Shown here: positions 4,566 to 5,569 of the stretch, piece by piece
Layout of the letters: every line of letters begins with the position of its first letter
Numbering within the stretch: the stretch's first letter is position 1
From: an uncultured Phycisphaerales bacterium
Lineage (GTDB): Bacteria; Planctomycetota; Phycisphaerae; Phycisphaerales; UBA1924
Direction: 5' to 3'
DNA: 5,569 nucleotides
NCBI GenBank assembly: GCA_937871415.1
Contig: CALMQD010000488.1
Span: forward strand, 1-5,569
Position numbers and translations under genes: made by a program
The notes under the pieces: generated by a model
Seen by the model: only the letters and a program-made list of their open reading frames with translations
The model's database searches: none
Told to the model about the DNA's origin: nothing

Positions 4566-5492
4566 TCAGGACGCACGCGACAGCGTCCAGTAGGCGATCG
4601 GCGCGACCAGGAGCACCGAATCCACGACGTCCAGCACCCCGCCGAACCCTGGGATGGTCTTCCCCGAGTCCTTCATCCCGGCGTCCCGCTTCAGCACGCT
4701 CTCCAGCAGGTCGCCCGCCTGTCCCACCAGCCCGAAAAGCACCCCGAGCCCCGCCGCCGCCCAAAGGCTCACTTCGGCGAACCCCATCGGGCGCGACCCC
4801 TCGGGCAAGTGCAGGCGCCGGGCCACCAGCGCCACCCCCATCGCCACCAGCGCCGACATCGCGGCCCCGCCCGCCAGCCCCTCCCAGGTCTTGCCCGGGC
4901 TCAACCAGGGAATGAGTTTGTGCCTCCCCAGCGCCCGCCCGGTGAAATACGCCCCGATGTCGCACGACTTGGTGACCAGCAGCACGCCCAGGACCGACCA
5001 GGCGCTCTGATCCCGGCGTAGCGCCAGCACGAACCCCGCCATGAGGCCCAGGTAGATGAACGCGAACCCCGCCGCTCCCGCCGCGGCCGTCGCCCCCTGC
5101 AGGCTCTTGTCCCGGATGTGCCAGCAGAGGGACGAGAGCAGCACGGCCGTCGCCGCCGACGCCACCAGCGCCACGGCGTCGGTCGAGGAACTGTTCTTGG
5201 GCACGACCACCGCGACACAGAGCCCCAGGCACGCCGCGAAGCCCAGCCACCGGCGCGACGCCTTGATCCCCTGCGCCTTGAACATCGCCGCCAGCTCGCG
5301 CCCCGCGAGCACAACCAGCACCAGGCACACCGGGAACAGCACGACATTCGGCGGGTAGGTCGTGAAGTGGCCCGGCCATCGCGCCGCCAGCCAGGACGGC
5401 ATCGGCGTTCGATCGATCACCTCGTCGATCCACAGCACGCCGACGATCAGCGCGATCATGAGCGGGCCGAACATGAGGCGGTGCTTGAGCAC
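4566..5492 (-). CDS. cdsA: Phosphatidate cytidylyltransferase (CDP-diacylglycerol synthase)
   Basis: This integral inner-membrane enzyme of 308 residues converts phosphatidic acid and CTP to CDP-diacylglycerol and pyrophosphate, the branch point of phospholipid synthesis. Several hydrophobic segments are visible (about 8-22, 49-63, 82-97, 106-122, 134-157, 163-176, 207-224, 241-256 and 285-302). Family motifs in order are TKSCDIGAYFTGRALGR (174-190) with D178, SPGKTWEG (198-205), and the CDS signature from S265: SVLKRDAGMKDSGK (265-278) followed by PGFGGVLDVVDS (281-292). The acidic residues D275, D288 and D291, which bind Mg2+ in the family, are present. The usual histidine of PGHGG is F283 and the usual arginine of D-R-x-D is V289. 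I have the impression that such variants occur in other cdsA-like genes of this lineage, so I do not read this as inactivation. The start GTG at 5492 has no SD; TACACT 7 nt upstream suggests a leaderless mRNA. ATG 5474 (residue 7) is the alternative. Confidence 0.93.
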   Translation of the reverse strand: MLKHRLMFGPLMIALIVGVLWIDEVIDRTPMPSWLAARWPGHFTTYPPNVVLFPVCLVLVVLAGRELAAMFKAQGIKASRRWLGFAACLGLCVAVVVPKNSSSTDAVALVASAATAVLLSSLCWHIRDKSLQGATAAAGAAGFAFIYLGLMAGFVLALRRDQSAWSVLGVLLVTKSCDIGAYFTGRALGRHKLIPWLSPGKTWEGLAGGAAMSALVAMGVALVARRLHLPEGSRPMGFAEVSLWAAAGLGVLFGLVGQAGDLLESVLKRDAGMKDSGKTIPGFGGVLDVVDSVLLVAPIAYWTLSRAS

Positions 5493-5499
5493 GGGGCAG

Positions 5500-5505
5500 A
5501 GTGTA
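5500..5505 (-). promoter_or_regulatory. -10-like element for a leaderless cdsA mRNA
   Basis: The minus strand reads TACACT, exactly 7 nt before the GTG at 5492, with no SD in between. This matches the arrangement before the alkyltransferase gene (TAGACT, 7 nt, ATG). No clear -35 is seen; that region is taken up by a hairpin-forming palindrome. Confidence 0.4.
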
Positions 5506-5507
5506 GA

Positions 5508-5527
5508 GCCGGGCCCTGTGGCCCGGC
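5508..5527. repeat. Perfect 8-bp inverted repeat upstream of cdsA
   Basis: GCCGGGCC and GGCCCGGC (5508-5515 and 5520-5527) form a perfect stem with a CTGT loop, next to a second GC palindrome (5525-5536). It lies 2 bp upstream of the cdsA -10-like element. It could be an operator, or the transcript-end hairpin of the gene to the right. No T-run follows it on the minus strand, so intrinsic termination is unlikely. Confidence 0.45.
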
Positions 5528-5569
5528 GCCGGCGCCTCAGCCCCGATCATCAAGGCCGCTCGATCGTCG

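Noticed and set aside
4438..5553. 371-codon minus-strand frame overlapping cdsA
   Set aside because: Glycine/arginine-rich out-of-frame shadow of a clear CdsA, with no membrane segments or motifs.
5537..5569. C-terminal end of another minus-strand gene (frame reading RRSSGLDDRG then stop)
   Set aside because: Only 10 codons are visible and another frame also stops here. uppS often precedes cdsA and could fit, but the fragment is too short to call.
1..5569. CRISPR array, insertion sequence, attachment site or prophage
   Set aside because: No regularly spaced direct repeats, transposase, terminal repeats or integrase seen; apart from the RNA unit the gene content looks chromosomal and ordinary.

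Overview
The window is high-GC bacterial DNA with five complete or nearly complete protein genes, one truncated gene at the left edge, and a gene-free stretch of about 570 bases that looks like an independent non-coding transcription unit. The organism is most likely a planctomycete, perhaps of the Phycisphaerae. This is inferred from the gene set: a eukaryote-type (GT3) glycogen synthase, which is uncommon in bacteria, together with DUF4112, a CT398-type coiled-coil zinc-ribbon protein and a CdsA with a divergent signature. Base composition and a mix of Shine-Dalgarno (SD) and SD-less starts fit but do not prove it.

Layout. 2-445 (+) is the C-terminal quarter or so of glycogen synthase. Its stop codon interlocks tail-to-tail with the stop of a class I PLP aminotransferase (442-1641, -). 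1642-2214 carries no credible protein gene. On the minus strand it has a sigma-70-like promoter (2142-2170), about 400 nt of hairpin-rich sequence, and a strong intrinsic terminator (1739-1776). Inside lie an unusually long Shine-Dalgarno sequence, an 11-codon reading frame and a compact four-way junction. 2215-2661 (-) is a DUF4112 membrane protein. It is divergent from an O6-alkylguanine-DNA alkyltransferase gene (2790-3494, +). That gene converges on a coiled-coil zinc-ribbon gene (3639-4430, -), with a strong terminator between them. 4566-5492 (-) is cdsA, phosphatidate cytidylyltransferase.

The genes do not form one pathway: they cover glycogen synthesis, amino-acid transamination, DNA alkylation repair, phospholipid synthesis and two poorly characterised proteins. 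Most look like separate transcription units. Two expression styles are visible. The aminotransferase, zinc-ribbon and probably DUF4112 genes have upstream SD sequences. The alkyltransferase and cdsA have none, but each has a TANACT -10-like hexamer exactly 7 nt before the start codon, suggesting leaderless mRNAs.

The most unusual element is the minus-strand RNA unit at about 1739-2137. I could not match it to tmRNA, RNase P RNA, SRP RNA, 6S RNA or a riboswitch class I know. All RNA structures were drawn by eye and need computational and experimental testing.
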